The translations under genes were made by a program, and so were the position numbers. Shown here one piece after another: positions 26,620 to 35,852 of a stretch of 64,000 nt of DNA. The stretch's first letter is position 1, and each line of letters begins with the position of its first letter. Where the stretch lies: contig NZ_JXYA01000026.1 of assembly GCF_000967655.1 (NCBI RefSeq), positions 123,020-187,019 on the forward strand. Reading direction: 5' to 3'. The notes below the pieces were generated by a model. It made no database searches. It was not told where the DNA came from and worked only from the letters and a program-made list of their open reading frames with translations. The stretch is from Pseudoalteromonas rubra (lineage in GTDB: Bacteria; Pseudomonadota; Gammaproteobacteria; Enterobacterales; Alteromonadaceae).

Positions 26620-26850
26620 TGTATAATTCCTATGTTTTTATAATTTGCCGAAGCGGATTCTATGGTTATCCATTTTTTTTCTTTGTGCAAGCCTAAAATC
26701 CCGTTTTAACTAAAATATTTGCGCTATTTCGCCTTATCTGACGCGGGTGTAAACATAACAGGCACAAAAACACACACTTTTTGTTTGCTTTTTAGCCACC
26801 GCACCTTAGCCCGCACCAGGCCTGAGCCTGAGAGGCAAACGCCCTATCGA

Positions 26851-28230
26851 TTAAACCTTGAACGCCGTCAAGGCTCTTTCACGCGCCGCCTTATGCTCGA
26901 CGATAGGATCAACATAGCCATCAATGGTAAATGCCTGCAAATAATCATGGGGAAAGTGAATCGATTTCGCCGGTACATCACTAAGCTCGGGGACATATTT
27001 GCGAATGAAGTCCCCTTGCGGATCAAACTTTTCACTTTGGCTAATTGGATTAAAAATCCGGAAATAAGGTTGTGCATCACACCCGGTGCTAGCCGCCCAT
27101 TGCCAACCGCCATTATTGCTCGCCAGGTCGCCATCTATCAGCTTGCTCATAAAGTAATGCTCACCCTTGCGCCAGTCAATCAACAGGTGCTTGGTTAAAA
27201 AGCTTGCGACTATCATTCGCAGGCGATTATGCATCCAGCCTGTTTGGTTGAGCTGCCGCATTGCCGCATCCACTATCGGGTACCCCGTTTTTCCTTCGCA
27301 CCATGCTTTAAACTGTACCTCGTCCTCGCGCCAACGAACGTCATTGTACTTTTCATTGAAATTAAATCCTTTACACAACTTTGGATAGGCGCAAATTAGG
27401 TGGCGGTAAAATTCGCGCCAAATCAATTCGTTGACCCAGCTAAACGCCGGTGCGCTGGTCATTTGCAATAGCTCAGGAAAATGCAGCTGAATTTCAGCAA
27501 GTAATTGCTTAACCGAGACTATCCCCAGCGCCAGGTACGGGCTGAGCCCGGAGGTGCCCTTGACGCCCGGAAAATCGCGGTTGTCTTTATAATCAGCCAT
27601 TTTGTCCTGAATAAACGTCTGCACGACTTTTACCAGCGTTTCATCATCGACCGGCCATTTTTCGGAGCATGCGTCACCCTGAAGCTGCTCAGGTGCTTGC
27701 CACTGTTGCGGCGACAGGTCAAGCTCGGGCCAGCCCGGCAGATAAAAGTGTTGTTGCTCATACTGTTTAAGCCAGGCCTTTTTAAATGGCGTAAACACTT
27801 TATACATTTCGTTACTGGCCGTTGTTACACTGCCGGGTGGCGCGATTAAATCACCGTCGAACAGCTTCAGCTCTATGCCGGCTTCCAGGCACGCGAGATC
27901 TCTGGCCTGCTCATTCACTTCGTATTCCCGGTTAGCATAAACCTGTTGCAGGCCATTTTCCTGACAGAACTGGGCGAGCAGAGCTGGCACCTTAGTGAAG
28001 TCACCAGCATCAAGCACATGTAGTCGGATCCCCAACTCGGCCAGCTTATGGCCCAACCAGACTACCCGGCGTTTCAGTAAATCTACTTGCACAGGCGCAG
28101 CATTGTGCTGTTGCCATTGTTGCTCACACAATATAAAGAGCGCATCACGTGCCCCATTTTCAACCGCTTCGATAAGCGCTTCGTTGCCATAGGCCCTTAA
28201 ATCGCGGCGAAACCAGAATAACGCAGACAT
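26851..28230 (-). CDS. phrB: Deoxyribodipyrimidine photolyase
   Basis: Photolyase repairs UV-induced cyclobutane pyrimidine dimers with blue light, using FAD. The 459-residue protein starts MSALFWFRRDLRAYGNEAL, the N-terminal antenna-binding domain, and has the C-terminal FAD domain with ASNNGGWQWAASTGCDAQPYFRIFNP. The class I (bacterial CPD) type is inferred from length and motifs. Its ATG overlaps the stop of the upstream TudS/YbgA-like gene by one base (TAATG), matching the known ybgA-phr linkage of enterobacteria. Confidence 0.93.
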   Translation of the reverse strand: MSALFWFRRDLRAYGNEALIEAVENGARDALFILCEQQWQQHNAAPVQVDLLKRRVVWLGHKLAELGIRLHVLDAGDFTKVPALLAQFCQENGLQQVYANREYEVNEQARDLACLEAGIELKLFDGDLIAPPGSVTTASNEMYKVFTPFKKAWLKQYEQQHFYLPGWPELDLSPQQWQAPEQLQGDACSEKWPVDDETLVKVVQTFIQDKMADYKDNRDFPGVKGTSGLSPYLALGIVSVKQLLAEIQLHFPELLQMTSAPAFSWVNELIWREFYRHLICAYPKLCKGFNFNEKYNDVRWREDEVQFKAWCEGKTGYPIVDAAMRQLNQTGWMHNRLRMIVASFLTKHLLIDWRKGEHYFMSKLIDGDLASNNGGWQWAASTGCDAQPYFRIFNPISQSEKFDPQGDFIRKYVPELSDVPAKSIHFPHDYLQAFTIDGYVDPIVEHKAARERALTAFKV

Positions 28231-29201
28231 TAAATTGCATACCTCAGCTTAAGTTCGTTCGGATAAGGATGGAAATAGACTTGCTGCATAAGATAGTCAT
28301 TTGGATGCATGATCAGATGATGGCGAAGCAGGGTCAACGGGACCTGCAACGGCACTTGACCGACCCGATAGTCATCAATCGCCCTGCACAGCTCTTGCTT
28401 CTCAACCTTACCCAGTACTTTTTTAAAGTAGCCCTGTAAATGGGATAACGTGTTCGCCTGATCTTTGCGTCTGGCGGGACGCGACAGAGCAGCCATCAGG
28501 CCGCTGATATAATTCGCTCTGAGTTCCTCCAGTGGTGTTCCTTTACCCTCAGCGAGCAGCCTGCCCAAGTCGCGATACGCCTGATAGTTATGACTCATTA
28601 GCAAGTACTTGTGACGTGCATGAAAATTAGTCAGTTCGTGTAACCCAGGTTGAGTGGCGACCAGCTCCTGCCAGCTTTTATAGACATAAACACGCATCAC
28701 AAAGTTTTCTCGCAGATGCATATCATTCAGGCGGCCATTTTCTTCACACGGCAGCAAAGGGTTGCGTGCCATGATCTGCTCTGCAAATATGCCCACCCCT
28801 TCAGAGGTATTGCCAGTTTCAGCTTCGTTGTAGATTTTTACCCGCTCCATGCCGCAGCTGGGACTTTTCGCGCAAAAAATATAACCAGATAATTGCTCAC
28901 CATGTTCATCAGATACTTTCTTGCCATATTCAGCAAGATCCGGTGCGTAATCTTCATCACCATGCGCCGGCCCAACCTTAATGACATCCTCAACCCTCAC
29001 CTGACGAATGGTTTTTCTGGGAATGGGCAAACCTATTGCCACCTCAGGACAAAAACGCACGTATTCCACGTAGTCGGCCAGTTCGTCCATACAAAAGTTG
29101 CTGCGTTTGTGCCCCGAGTCAAAGCGCACTTTGTCACCAGCAAGACAGGCACTGATACCTATTTTAATGGGGGAATTGAAACTAAAAGCTTGCTCTATCA
29201 T
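28230..29201 (-). CDS. DUF523 (TudS-like) - DUF1722 (YbgA) fusion protein
   Basis: The N-terminal DUF523 region (about 1-150) has three cysteines in the family pattern: C19 (GISACLAG), C51 (RFCPEVAIGLP) and C116 (KSPSCGM). In the characterised thiouracil desulfurase TudS, three such cysteines bind an Fe-S cluster, so Fe-S desulfidase activity is possible but not shown. The C-terminal DUF1722 (YbgA) part (about 190-320) contains YLLMSHNYQAYRDLG and LRHHLIMHPNDYLMQQVY. ATG at 29201 follows GGAGAG; an alternative start is at 29213. It precedes phrB with 1-base overlap. Confidence 0.85.
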   Translation of the reverse strand: MIEQAFSFNSPIKIGISACLAGDKVRFDSGHKRSNFCMDELADYVEYVRFCPEVAIGLPIPRKTIRQVRVEDVIKVGPAHGDEDYAPDLAEYGKKVSDEHGEQLSGYIFCAKSPSCGMERVKIYNEAETGNTSEGVGIFAEQIMARNPLLPCEENGRLNDMHLRENFVMRVYVYKSWQELVATQPGLHELTNFHARHKYLLMSHNYQAYRDLGRLLAEGKGTPLEELRANYISGLMAALSRPARRKDQANTLSHLQGYFKKVLGKVEKQELCRAIDDYRVGQVPLQVPLTLLRHHLIMHPNDYLMQQVYFHPYPNELKLRYAI

Positions 29202-29235
29202 TGCTCTCTCCATAACTTAAAAATGACGGATAGAT

Positions 29236-29553
29236 TTAGCACCACTGGTACTGGCGCAAGGCAATCTTGCCACCCTGTACCTGCACCCCTTCCGAGCGTA
29301 ATAATTCGCTTTGCTGTCTGAACTTTTCACTCTGGGGTGGAAAAGAAATTTTTCCCTGACTATTAATTACCCTGTGCCACGGCAGACTTGAGCCTGCCGG
29401 CAAGTGCTTTAATAAATAACCAACGGCTCGCGCGTGTTTAGGCGCACCGGCAAGCCCCGCAATTTGACCATAAGTGGCGACGCTTCCCTCGGGGATTGCA
29501 CCAATCAGGGTAAATACCCGTACTCTAAACTCTTCTTTAGTTTCCGTTTGCAA
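29236..29553 (-). CDS. Alkyltransferase-like (ATL) DNA repair protein
   Basis: The 105-residue protein is a short member of the O6-alkylguanine-DNA methyltransferase DNA-binding family. The active-site motif PCHRV is PWHRV here (W59), so it cannot accept an alkyl group. ATL proteins of this kind bind alkylated bases and direct nucleotide excision repair. Other conserved segments are PEGSVATYGQIAGLAG and ARAVGYLLKHLP. Its start lies 17 bases inside the 3' end of the upstream LysR gene. Confidence 0.9.
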   Translation of the reverse strand: MQTETKEEFRVRVFTLIGAIPEGSVATYGQIAGLAGAPKHARAVGYLLKHLPAGSSLPWHRVINSQGKISFPPQSEKFRQQSELLRSEGVQVQGGKIALRQYQWC

Positions 29554-30433
29554 ACTGCGCTCCTAATGCCGAGAATTGTTGCCATAAATGTCGCGCTACC
29601 GGGCCGTAATGACTCTGATGACGTCGAAAAGCGTGAATGGCCGCCGTGAACTCATGTTGACGGTCGATGATCTCAATGCGTTCCAGCTCTCCGCTTTCAA
29701 GCTCCTGACGACAGGTATTAAGACTGGTCAGTGCAAACCCAACGCCCTGTGATAAGAATAGCTTAATGGTGCTGACGTCATCCAATTTCATGACATGGAG
29801 TCCACGGGAATAGGCCAAACGTTCGCTGTCAAAGTCGAAGCCACTCTCAACCATGGCCAAACAAGGATATAAGCTCAATTCATCATAGTACATGCGCTTT
29901 GGCAACAGACCGCGCTTAGCAACAACGCCCAATTTGGTTTCTCCGATGGCGATGGACTCCAGCTCACCGGTGGCGTGAAACAAATCAAACCAGGGCCCTA
30001 TCCCTAAGTCGGCGGCACCGGCGTTTACCTGCTCCAACGCGACAAAGCGCCGACCGCTGGAAATCACCAATTCAGTCGAAGGAAATTGCTTAAAGGTGCT
30101 ACTAATCTGCGTGTTATACGTTTCCTGGTGGCACATAGGTTCATAACAAATGCGAAATTTTGCCTCATTACCCTGAGAAAACTCATCCGCCAAAATTTTT
30201 AGGTGATTATGCTGTTCCAGCAGCTTCTGAGCATGCTGATGAAAGCGCTTTCCCTGCTCGGTCAGACGAATACGATAATCCTCGCGCGTCACCAGCGCAA
30301 AACCCAATTCATCAGACAGCCTTTTTAAGGCTTGCGTGACAGCCGGTTGTGACTTATATAATCGTTTTGCCGCTGCGCTCAGGCTTTGTGCATTTGCCAC
30401 AGCATCGAGTACCTGAATATCTGCCAACTTCAT
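29537..30433 (-). CDS. LysR-family transcriptional regulator
   Basis: The 298-residue protein has an N-terminal winged helix-turn-helix (MKLADIQVLDAVANAQSLSAAAKRLYKSQPAVTQALKRL) and a C-terminal effector-binding domain. It is divergent from the RND efflux pair, with a 96-base AT-rich gap, so it could regulate that operon, itself, or both; this is inferred from position only. The ligand is unknown. Confidence 0.9.
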   Translation of the reverse strand: MKLADIQVLDAVANAQSLSAAAKRLYKSQPAVTQALKRLSDELGFALVTREDYRIRLTEQGKRFHQHAQKLLEQHNHLKILADEFSQGNEAKFRICYEPMCHQETYNTQISSTFKQFPSTELVISSGRRFVALEQVNAGAADLGIGPWFDLFHATGELESIAIGETKLGVVAKRGLLPKRMYYDELSLYPCLAMVESGFDFDSERLAYSRGLHVMKLDDVSTIKLFLSQGVGFALTSLNTCRQELESGELERIEIIDRQHEFTAAIHAFRRHQSHYGPVARHLWQQFSALGAQFANGN

Positions 30434-30529
30434 AAATAAAATTTATTTTATACCAAAGTTTTAATAATTTTTATTTTATGCCTAAATTCATTATCCTGCA
30501 CTAAATTTTAGTCTGAGGGAGTAATTTTG
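30434..30529. promoter_or_regulatory. Divergent LysR/RND promoter region
   Basis: This short, very AT-rich region separates two divergent genes. It contains AT-rich imperfect inverted sequence near 30433-30450 (AAATAAAATTTATTT), but no convincing promoter or defined operator. Confidence 0.4.
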
Positions 30530-31609
30530 GTGAATAAACTCGCACTCTTTTTTCCAGCTTTGTTGTTATTGTCAGCTTGTCAGGACGCTGTGCAGCAAAC
30601 CACGACAAGCCAGGTCATACGTCCAGTAAAACTGCATACCGTTGCTGATCCACAGGCCGGCCAGTTACGCAGCTTTCCTGCCGAAGTCGTCGCAAACCAG
30701 GGGTCTTACCTTGCCTTTCGGGTCAACGGCGAACTGATGGAGTTTCCGGTGCTAGCCGGTCAGGAAGTGAAAAAGGGTCAACTACTGGCAAAACTCGACC
30801 CGGAAGACTTCGAGCTTCAGTATCAGCAGCGCAAAGCCCAATTCGAACTGGCGGTGGCTCAGCTTAACCGGATCGAATCTTTGTATGAAAAGTCGATTAC
30901 CAGTAAAGCCGAATATGATCAGGCGCTGGCAAACAAGCAAGTTGCCGAGTCTGCATTTAAAATCGCTCAGACCAATCTTGAAAACAGTGAACTCAGAGCC
31001 CCTTTCGACGGCACCATTGCCAAGGTGTTTGTGAAGAACTTTGAGAACATTGTCGCCAAACAGAATATTTTACGCCTGGAGACGCGCGACCGTATGGACG
31101 TGGTCATTCAGGTGCCGGAAAAACTGGTTGCCCGGGTAAATAAAGATCTCGACTATCATCCGACCGTGATATTTGATGGCTACCCAGACAAATCTTATCT
31201 TTTGAACATCAAAGAGTGGGATACCCAGGCCGATCCGGTTACGCTAACCTACAAAGTGGTTTTCTCGCTGCCAATTCCGCAAGACTTTAACTTGCTGGCC
31301 GGAATGACTGGCCATGTCTATGTCGACCCGAGTAAGATCACGAATCAAAGTACGTCAGCTATCATTGTGCCTAATGAAGCCGTCTTCTCAGAACAAACTC
31401 AGGAGGCTGCGGGCAACCACTATGTGTGGGTTTATAACCCTGACACTCAGTTGGTTTCAAAACGCTCGGTTCAACCGGGTCAGTTACGCCAGCAAGGCTT
31501 TGAGATCCAAAGCGGCCTTAAGCCTGGCGATATCATCGTTTCTGCCGGTGTTCATCACCTAAAAGAGGGCCTGAAGGTACGCCCATGGACTAAAGAGCGA
31601 GGCCTGTAA
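30530..31609 (+). CDS. RND efflux periplasmic adaptor (membrane fusion) lipoprotein
   Basis: The 359-residue product starts MNKLALFFPALLLLSAC (the first codon is GTG), a lipoprotein signal with C17 as the acylation site. The HlyD-like layout follows: a lipoyl/barrel-sandwich segment (VNGELMEFPVLAGQEVKKGQLLAKLDPEDF), a helical hairpin, the returning SELRAPFDGTIAKVFV strand, and a membrane-proximal domain. It would link the inner-membrane pump to an outer-membrane channel. GAGGGAG (30515-30521) favours the GTG at 30530 over a TTG at 30527. The pump gene starts 2 bases after its stop. Confidence 0.9.
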   Translation: MNKLALFFPALLLLSACQDAVQQTTTSQVIRPVKLHTVADPQAGQLRSFPAEVVANQGSYLAFRVNGELMEFPVLAGQEVKKGQLLAKLDPEDFELQYQQRKAQFELAVAQLNRIESLYEKSITSKAEYDQALANKQVAESAFKIAQTNLENSELRAPFDGTIAKVFVKNFENIVAKQNILRLETRDRMDVVIQVPEKLVARVNKDLDYHPTVIFDGYPDKSYLLNIKEWDTQADPVTLTYKVVFSLPIPQDFNLLAGMTGHVYVDPSKITNQSTSAIIVPNEAVFSEQTQEAAGNHYVWVYNPDTQLVSKRSVQPGQLRQQGFEIQSGLKPGDIIVSAGVHHLKEGLKVRPWTKERGL

Positions 31610-31611
31610 TA

Positions 31612-34600
31612 ATGAGTCTTGCCAAATGGTCGATTGAAAATAAAGTGATCAGTGCGATGTTCGCTCTGCTGCTGTTTTTGGCGGGCACGGTGTCGTACTT
31701 TGGACTTGGGCAACTGGAAGACCCTGAATTTACGCTCAAAAAAGCCATGGTGATCACAGTCTATCCGGGCGCTTCTCCGCAACAGGTTGAAGAGGAAGTC
31801 ACCTATCCCATTGAAAACGCCATCCAGAGTTTGCCGTACGTAGATTATGTGACGTCTATTTCTTCACCCGGTCAGTCGCAGATCACCGTAGAGATGAAAA
31901 GCACCTACCGCAAAGAAGATTTAAAGCAGATCTGGGATGAACTCAGACGCAAAATAAACGACCTGAAACCCAATTTGCCACCTGGCGTCTATGCGCCAAA
32001 GGTAATGGATGACTTCGCCGACGTATATGGTGTCTTATATGCCGTAACCGGTGATGGCTACTCCTATGAGGAACTCAAAGAATACGTTGATTACCTCAAA
32101 CGAGAGCTGGTACTGGTCGATGGCGTGAGTAAAGTTACTATCGCTGGTGAGCAGCAGGCCCAGGTCACCGTTGAAATCTCCAGTCAAAAGTTGTCGCAGC
32201 TGGGCATATCGCATAACCGCATTTTCTCATTGCTGCAAACCCAGAACAGTGTTTCCAATGCTGGTAAAATCCGTGTCGGTGATGAATCCATCCGAATTCA
32301 CCCTACGGGCGAGTTTAATCAGGTGTCTGAACTGGAAGACTTGCTGATCTCTAAGCCCGGAGCAAAAGAGCTGATTTACCTTGGCGATGTAGCCACGGTA
32401 AAGCGTGAATATGCCGAGATCCCAACACACATTACGCGTTTTAATCGTGATCAGTCTTTATTACTTGGTATCTCATTTAGCTCAGGCGTTAATGTGGTAG
32501 AAGTCGGTAAGGCGATAGACAGCCACCTGGCGTCATTGGAGTATCAGCGCCCGCTGGGCATGTCTGTTCACACGGTGTACAACCAGCCTAAGGAAGTCGA
32601 AAAGTCTGTTGACGGGTTTATTGTCAGCCTGCTCGAGGCCGTGGCTATCGTGATCATCGTACTGCTGATCTTTATGGGTGTAAAAAGCGGTATTCTTATC
32701 GGAGGTATCTTGTTGCTCACCGTGCTCGGTACCTTCATTTTTATGAAAATGTTCGCTATCGACTTGCAGCGAATTTCCCTGGGTGCGCTGATCATTGCAC
32801 TGGGTATGCTGGTCGACAACGCCATTGTTGTTACTGAAGGGATCCTGATCAACCTCAAGCGCGGACAAAGCAAAGTCAAAGCTGCAGTCAATATTGTGGA
32901 ACAAACCAAATGGCCCTTGTTAGGCGCGACCGTGATTGGCATTACCGCCTTTGCACCAATTGGCCTGAGTTCGGATGCCAGTGGTGAGTTTGCCGGGTCT
33001 TTATTCTGGGTATTGCTGATCTCTTTGCTGCTCAGCTGGGTTACCGCCATTACCCTGACACCCTACTTTGCTAACATGTTGTTCAAAGAAGAGATCCAGC
33101 AAGGCAAAGAAACTGACGATCCCTATCAGGGCATTATTTTTACTGCGTACAAGGCCCTGCTCAGCCTGTGCCTGAGATTCCGCTGGGCCACCATCATCGC
33201 CATGCTGGCATTGCTGGGATGCGCATTGGTTGGGTTCAAATCAGTGAAGCAATCTTTCTTCCCTGCGTCCAATACACCGATGTTTTATGTCGACTACTGG
33301 CATTATCAGGGCGCAGACATTCGCAGCACCGCAGAGAACCTGGAGAAGCTGGAGGCCTTTTTACAAGCAGACAAGCTGGTTGAAGAGATAACCACCACCA
33401 TAGGGCAAGGTGCACCGCGTTTTATGCTCACATATAGTCCGGAAAAACAGTATGCCTCTTATGGCCAGCTGATCATTCGGGTTAGCGACCGGGATGCGGT
33501 GGCCACTATGATTGCGAAAGTACGAGACTTTGCTGCGCACAACGAGCTGGATGGCAAACTCAAAGTGAAGCGCATGGAAATTGGTCCTTCTACCGATGCC
33601 AAAATTGAAGCTCGCTTCTCTGGGCCAGATCCGGTCGTACTGCGACAGCTGGCAGATCAGGCCAAAAATATTCTGGCGCAGGACCCGGGCTCATTTAATA
33701 TTCGTGACAACTGGCGTCAGCGTGCCAAAGTACTGGAGCCGGTTTTTAATGAGCAGAAGGCACGCCGACTTGGGATCAGCAAATCCGACCTCGACCAGTT
33801 ATTACTGACCAGCGTGTCGGGCAATACGGTAGGTTTGTATCGAGATGGCACCAAAATGCTGCCTATCGTAGCCAAAGCACCGGAAGTTGAACGACGCAGC
33901 GTTGAAAACCTGGTTGATCTGCAAATTTTTAGCCCAGTGCTCAATGTGTATGTGCCACTTGGCCAGATCCTCGATGACGTTGAAGTAGTCTGGGAAGACA
34001 GCCTGATCATGCGTCGCGACCGAAAACGCACCATTACTGTGATGGCAGATCATGACGTGATCGGCAACGAAACTCCGGCCAAACTGTTTAACCGGGTACG
34101 CGCCGATATCGAAGCAATCGAGCTGCCGCAGGGCTATGAAATGCAGTGGGGTGGCGAATTTGAGTCGTCCAGTAAAGCACAAAAAGCCATTTTTGGCTCG
34201 TTACCGCTGGGCTACTTGTCGATGTTTATGATCACTGTATTGCTGTTTAACTCGGTCCGTAAGCCACTGGTTATTTGGAGTACAGTACCACTTGCCATCA
34301 TTGGCGTAACCGCAGGTCTGGTAGTTTTCCAGGCAGCGTTTAGCTTTATGGCACTGCTTGGGTTATTAAGCCTATCGGGCATGTTGATTAAGAATGGAAT
34401 CGTTCTGATGGATCAAATTAATCTGGAGCTGGATAGTGGCAAAGACCCCTACCAGGCTGTATTTGATTCCGGGGTAAGCCGTGTGCGACCTGTGTCTATG
34501 GCGGCCGTGACCACAATTTTGGGCATGATCCCGCTGCTGTTCGATGTGTTCTTTAAATCGATGGCCGTAACGATCATGTTTGGCCTCGGTTTTGCCACCG

Positions 34601-34665
34601 TGCTGACACTGATAGTGCTGCCGGTAATATATTGTCTGTTCTTTAAAGTAACAGCCCCCAAATAG
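31612..34665 (+). CDS. RND family efflux transporter, inner membrane pump
   Basis: At 1017 residues this is a full-length proton-driven resistance-nodulation-division pump with about 12 membrane helices in two sets. The first helix (SMFALLLFLAGTVSYFGL region) is followed by a large periplasmic loop. The ISLGALIIALGMLVDNAIVVTEGIL segment includes the conserved Asp of helix 4, and a second set is near GLLSLSGMLIKNGIVLMDQI. Substrate unknown. It is coupled to the adaptor gene; no outer-membrane channel gene is nearby. Confidence 0.92.
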   Translation: MSLAKWSIENKVISAMFALLLFLAGTVSYFGLGQLEDPEFTLKKAMVITVYPGASPQQVEEEVTYPIENAIQSLPYVDYVTSISSPGQSQITVEMKSTYRKEDLKQIWDELRRKINDLKPNLPPGVYAPKVMDDFADVYGVLYAVTGDGYSYEELKEYVDYLKRELVLVDGVSKVTIAGEQQAQVTVEISSQKLSQLGISHNRIFSLLQTQNSVSNAGKIRVGDESIRIHPTGEFNQVSELEDLLISKPGAKELIYLGDVATVKREYAEIPTHITRFNRDQSLLLGISFSSGVNVVEVGKAIDSHLASLEYQRPLGMSVHTVYNQPKEVEKSVDGFIVSLLEAVAIVIIVLLIFMGVKSGILIGGILLLTVLGTFIFMKMFAIDLQRISLGALIIALGMLVDNAIVVTEGILINLKRGQSKVKAAVNIVEQTKWPLLGATVIGITAFAPIGLSSDASGEFAGSLFWVLLISLLLSWVTAITLTPYFANMLFKEEIQQGKETDDPYQGIIFTAYKALLSLCLRFRWATIIAMLALLGCALVGFKSVKQSFFPASNTPMFYVDYWHYQGADIRSTAENLEKLEAFLQADKLVEEITTTIGQGAPRFMLTYSPEKQYASYGQLIIRVSDRDAVATMIAKVRDFAAHNELDGKLKVKRMEIGPSTDAKIEARFSGPDPVVLRQLADQAKNILAQDPGSFNIRDNWRQRAKVLEPVFNEQKARRLGISKSDLDQLLLTSVSGNTVGLYRDGTKMLPIVAKAPEVERRSVENLVDLQIFSPVLNVYVPLGQILDDVEVVWEDSLIMRRDRKRTITVMADHDVIGNETPAKLFNRVRADIEAIELPQGYEMQWGGEFESSSKAQKAIFGSLPLGYLSMFMITVLLFNSVRKPLVIWSTVPLAIIGVTAGLVVFQAAFSFMALLGLLSLSGMLIKNGIVLMDQINLELDSGKDPYQAVFDSGVSRVRPVSMAAVTTILGMIPLLFDVFFKSMAVTIMFGLGFATVLTLIVLPVIYCLFFKVTAPK

Positions 34666-34671
34666 CAAAAA

Positions 34672-34693
34672 GGCCGCATTGAGCGGCCTTTTT
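34672..34693. terminator. Bidirectional intrinsic terminator after the RND pump
   Basis: GGCCGC (34672-34677) and GCGGCC (34683-34688) with loop ATTGA, flanked by As on the left and Ts on the right. It serves the pump operon and the convergent rluF gene. Confidence 0.88.
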
Positions 34694-34703
34694 CTTTATT
34701 GAG

Positions 34704-35651
34704 TTATTTTTTCAAAGACAAGGTCCCTTTTACTCTGCCCTTAGGCTTAGCGCCCGAACGGTTTTGTGGTTTACCCCGTTGCGCAGTTTTATCAGCACCT
34801 GGTTTAGTGCCCCGTGCACGCTTGTGCTCATGTTCGCTTCTTTTGCCGGAACGTCTGTCGGTTAAATCCGCTTCTGTTTGTCGCGGCTTTGCCGTCTGGC
34901 GCTGCGGGCGTTTGCGCTGATCCACTGAAGCTTCTTCGGTTTTAGATGACCCTTCAATCGACGCATTAATCTCTGCCATCTCAGATTCACTGAGGTGACG
35001 CCACTGTCCGGGTCGTAAACCATTGAGGTTAACGTTCATGATCCGCACACGCTTAAGTGTTTGTACTTCATAATCAAAGTACTCACACATACGTCGGATC
35101 TGACGATTGAGACCCTGGGTAAGGATAATGGTGAATTGCTTCGCAGCGGTTTTCTTCACAAAGCATTTTTTGGTCACAGTGCCGAGGATTGGCACGCCCG
35201 AGCGCATCCCATTAATAAATGCATCAGTAACAGGCTTGTCGACGGTAACTACGTATTCTTTTTCGTGATTATTGCCAGCACGCAGTATCTTGTTAACGAT
35301 ATCGCCTTCATTGGTCAGGAATATCAGCCCTTCTGAGGGCCTGTCGAGCCGCCCAATAGGAAAGATGCGTTCGGGATACTGAATCGCACTGACGATGTTG
35401 CTCTTTATTTTTCGCTCGGTCGTACAGGTTACGCCAACCGGCTTGTTATAAGCGATATAAACGCGCTTTGGCTTGGCTTTGAGCGGCTTATTATCAACCA
35501 GGATAGTATCATCATCGCTCACTTTGAGACCCATTTCGGCAACTTCTCCGTTGACTGAGACGCGGCCATCGCTGATCAGAGTGTCTGCTTCTCTGCGGCT
35601 GCAAAATCCGGTTTCGCTGATGTATTTGTTTAATCGCTTAAGTTCATTCAT
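34704..35651 (-). CDS. rluF: 23S rRNA pseudouridine(2604) synthase, RluF-like
   Basis: The N-terminal S4 domain ([21 protein letters not shown]) binds RNA, and the catalytic domain has the [18 protein letters not shown] motif with its catalytic Asp. It modifies 23S rRNA uridine, as in RluF. Compared with the E. coli enzyme it has a long basic, low-complexity tail (about residues 245-315, with R, K, Q, T and G) that may add RNA affinity. ATG at 35651 was chosen to match the RluF N-terminus; an upstream in-frame ATG at 35705 would add 18 residues. Assignment to RluF rather than RluB/E is by recalled similarity. Confidence 0.8.
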   Translation of the reverse strand: MNELKRLNKYISETGFCSRREADTLISDGRVSVNGEVAEMGLKVSDDDTILVDNKPLKAKPKRVYIAYNKPVGVTCTTERKIKSNIVSAIQYPERIFPIGRLDRPSEGLIFLTNEGDIVNKILRAGNNHEKEYVVTVDKPVTDAFINGMRSGVPILGTVTKKCFVKKTAAKQFTIILTQGLNRQIRRMCEYFDYEVQTLKRVRIMNVNLNGLRPGQWRHLSESEMAEINASIEGSSKTEEASVDQRKRPQRQTAKPRQTEADLTDRRSGKRSEHEHKRARGTKPGADKTAQRGKPQNRSGAKPKGRVKGTLSLKK

Positions 35652-35852
35652 AAAGGGGCACTTATCTGTTCCTGTGCATATAATCAAATGCCCGATCCCC
35701 GGCACTCTGGCTTAAGTGCGGTGTGCTTATCTATCAGGCAAGTTACAGGGGGCGCATGGTAACAAACTTTCTGCGCCAGTAGAAATGTTTCATCGTCGCC
35801 TGTGGGGCTTAAGAGCGCCTGATTCTCGCAGCGCCCAGTCTGTGGGGTTAAC

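Noticed and set aside
32568..33050. Leftward 160-codon open frame opposite the RND pump
   Set aside because: Low-complexity Thr/Ser/Ile content from antisense of transmembrane codons; no support as a gene.
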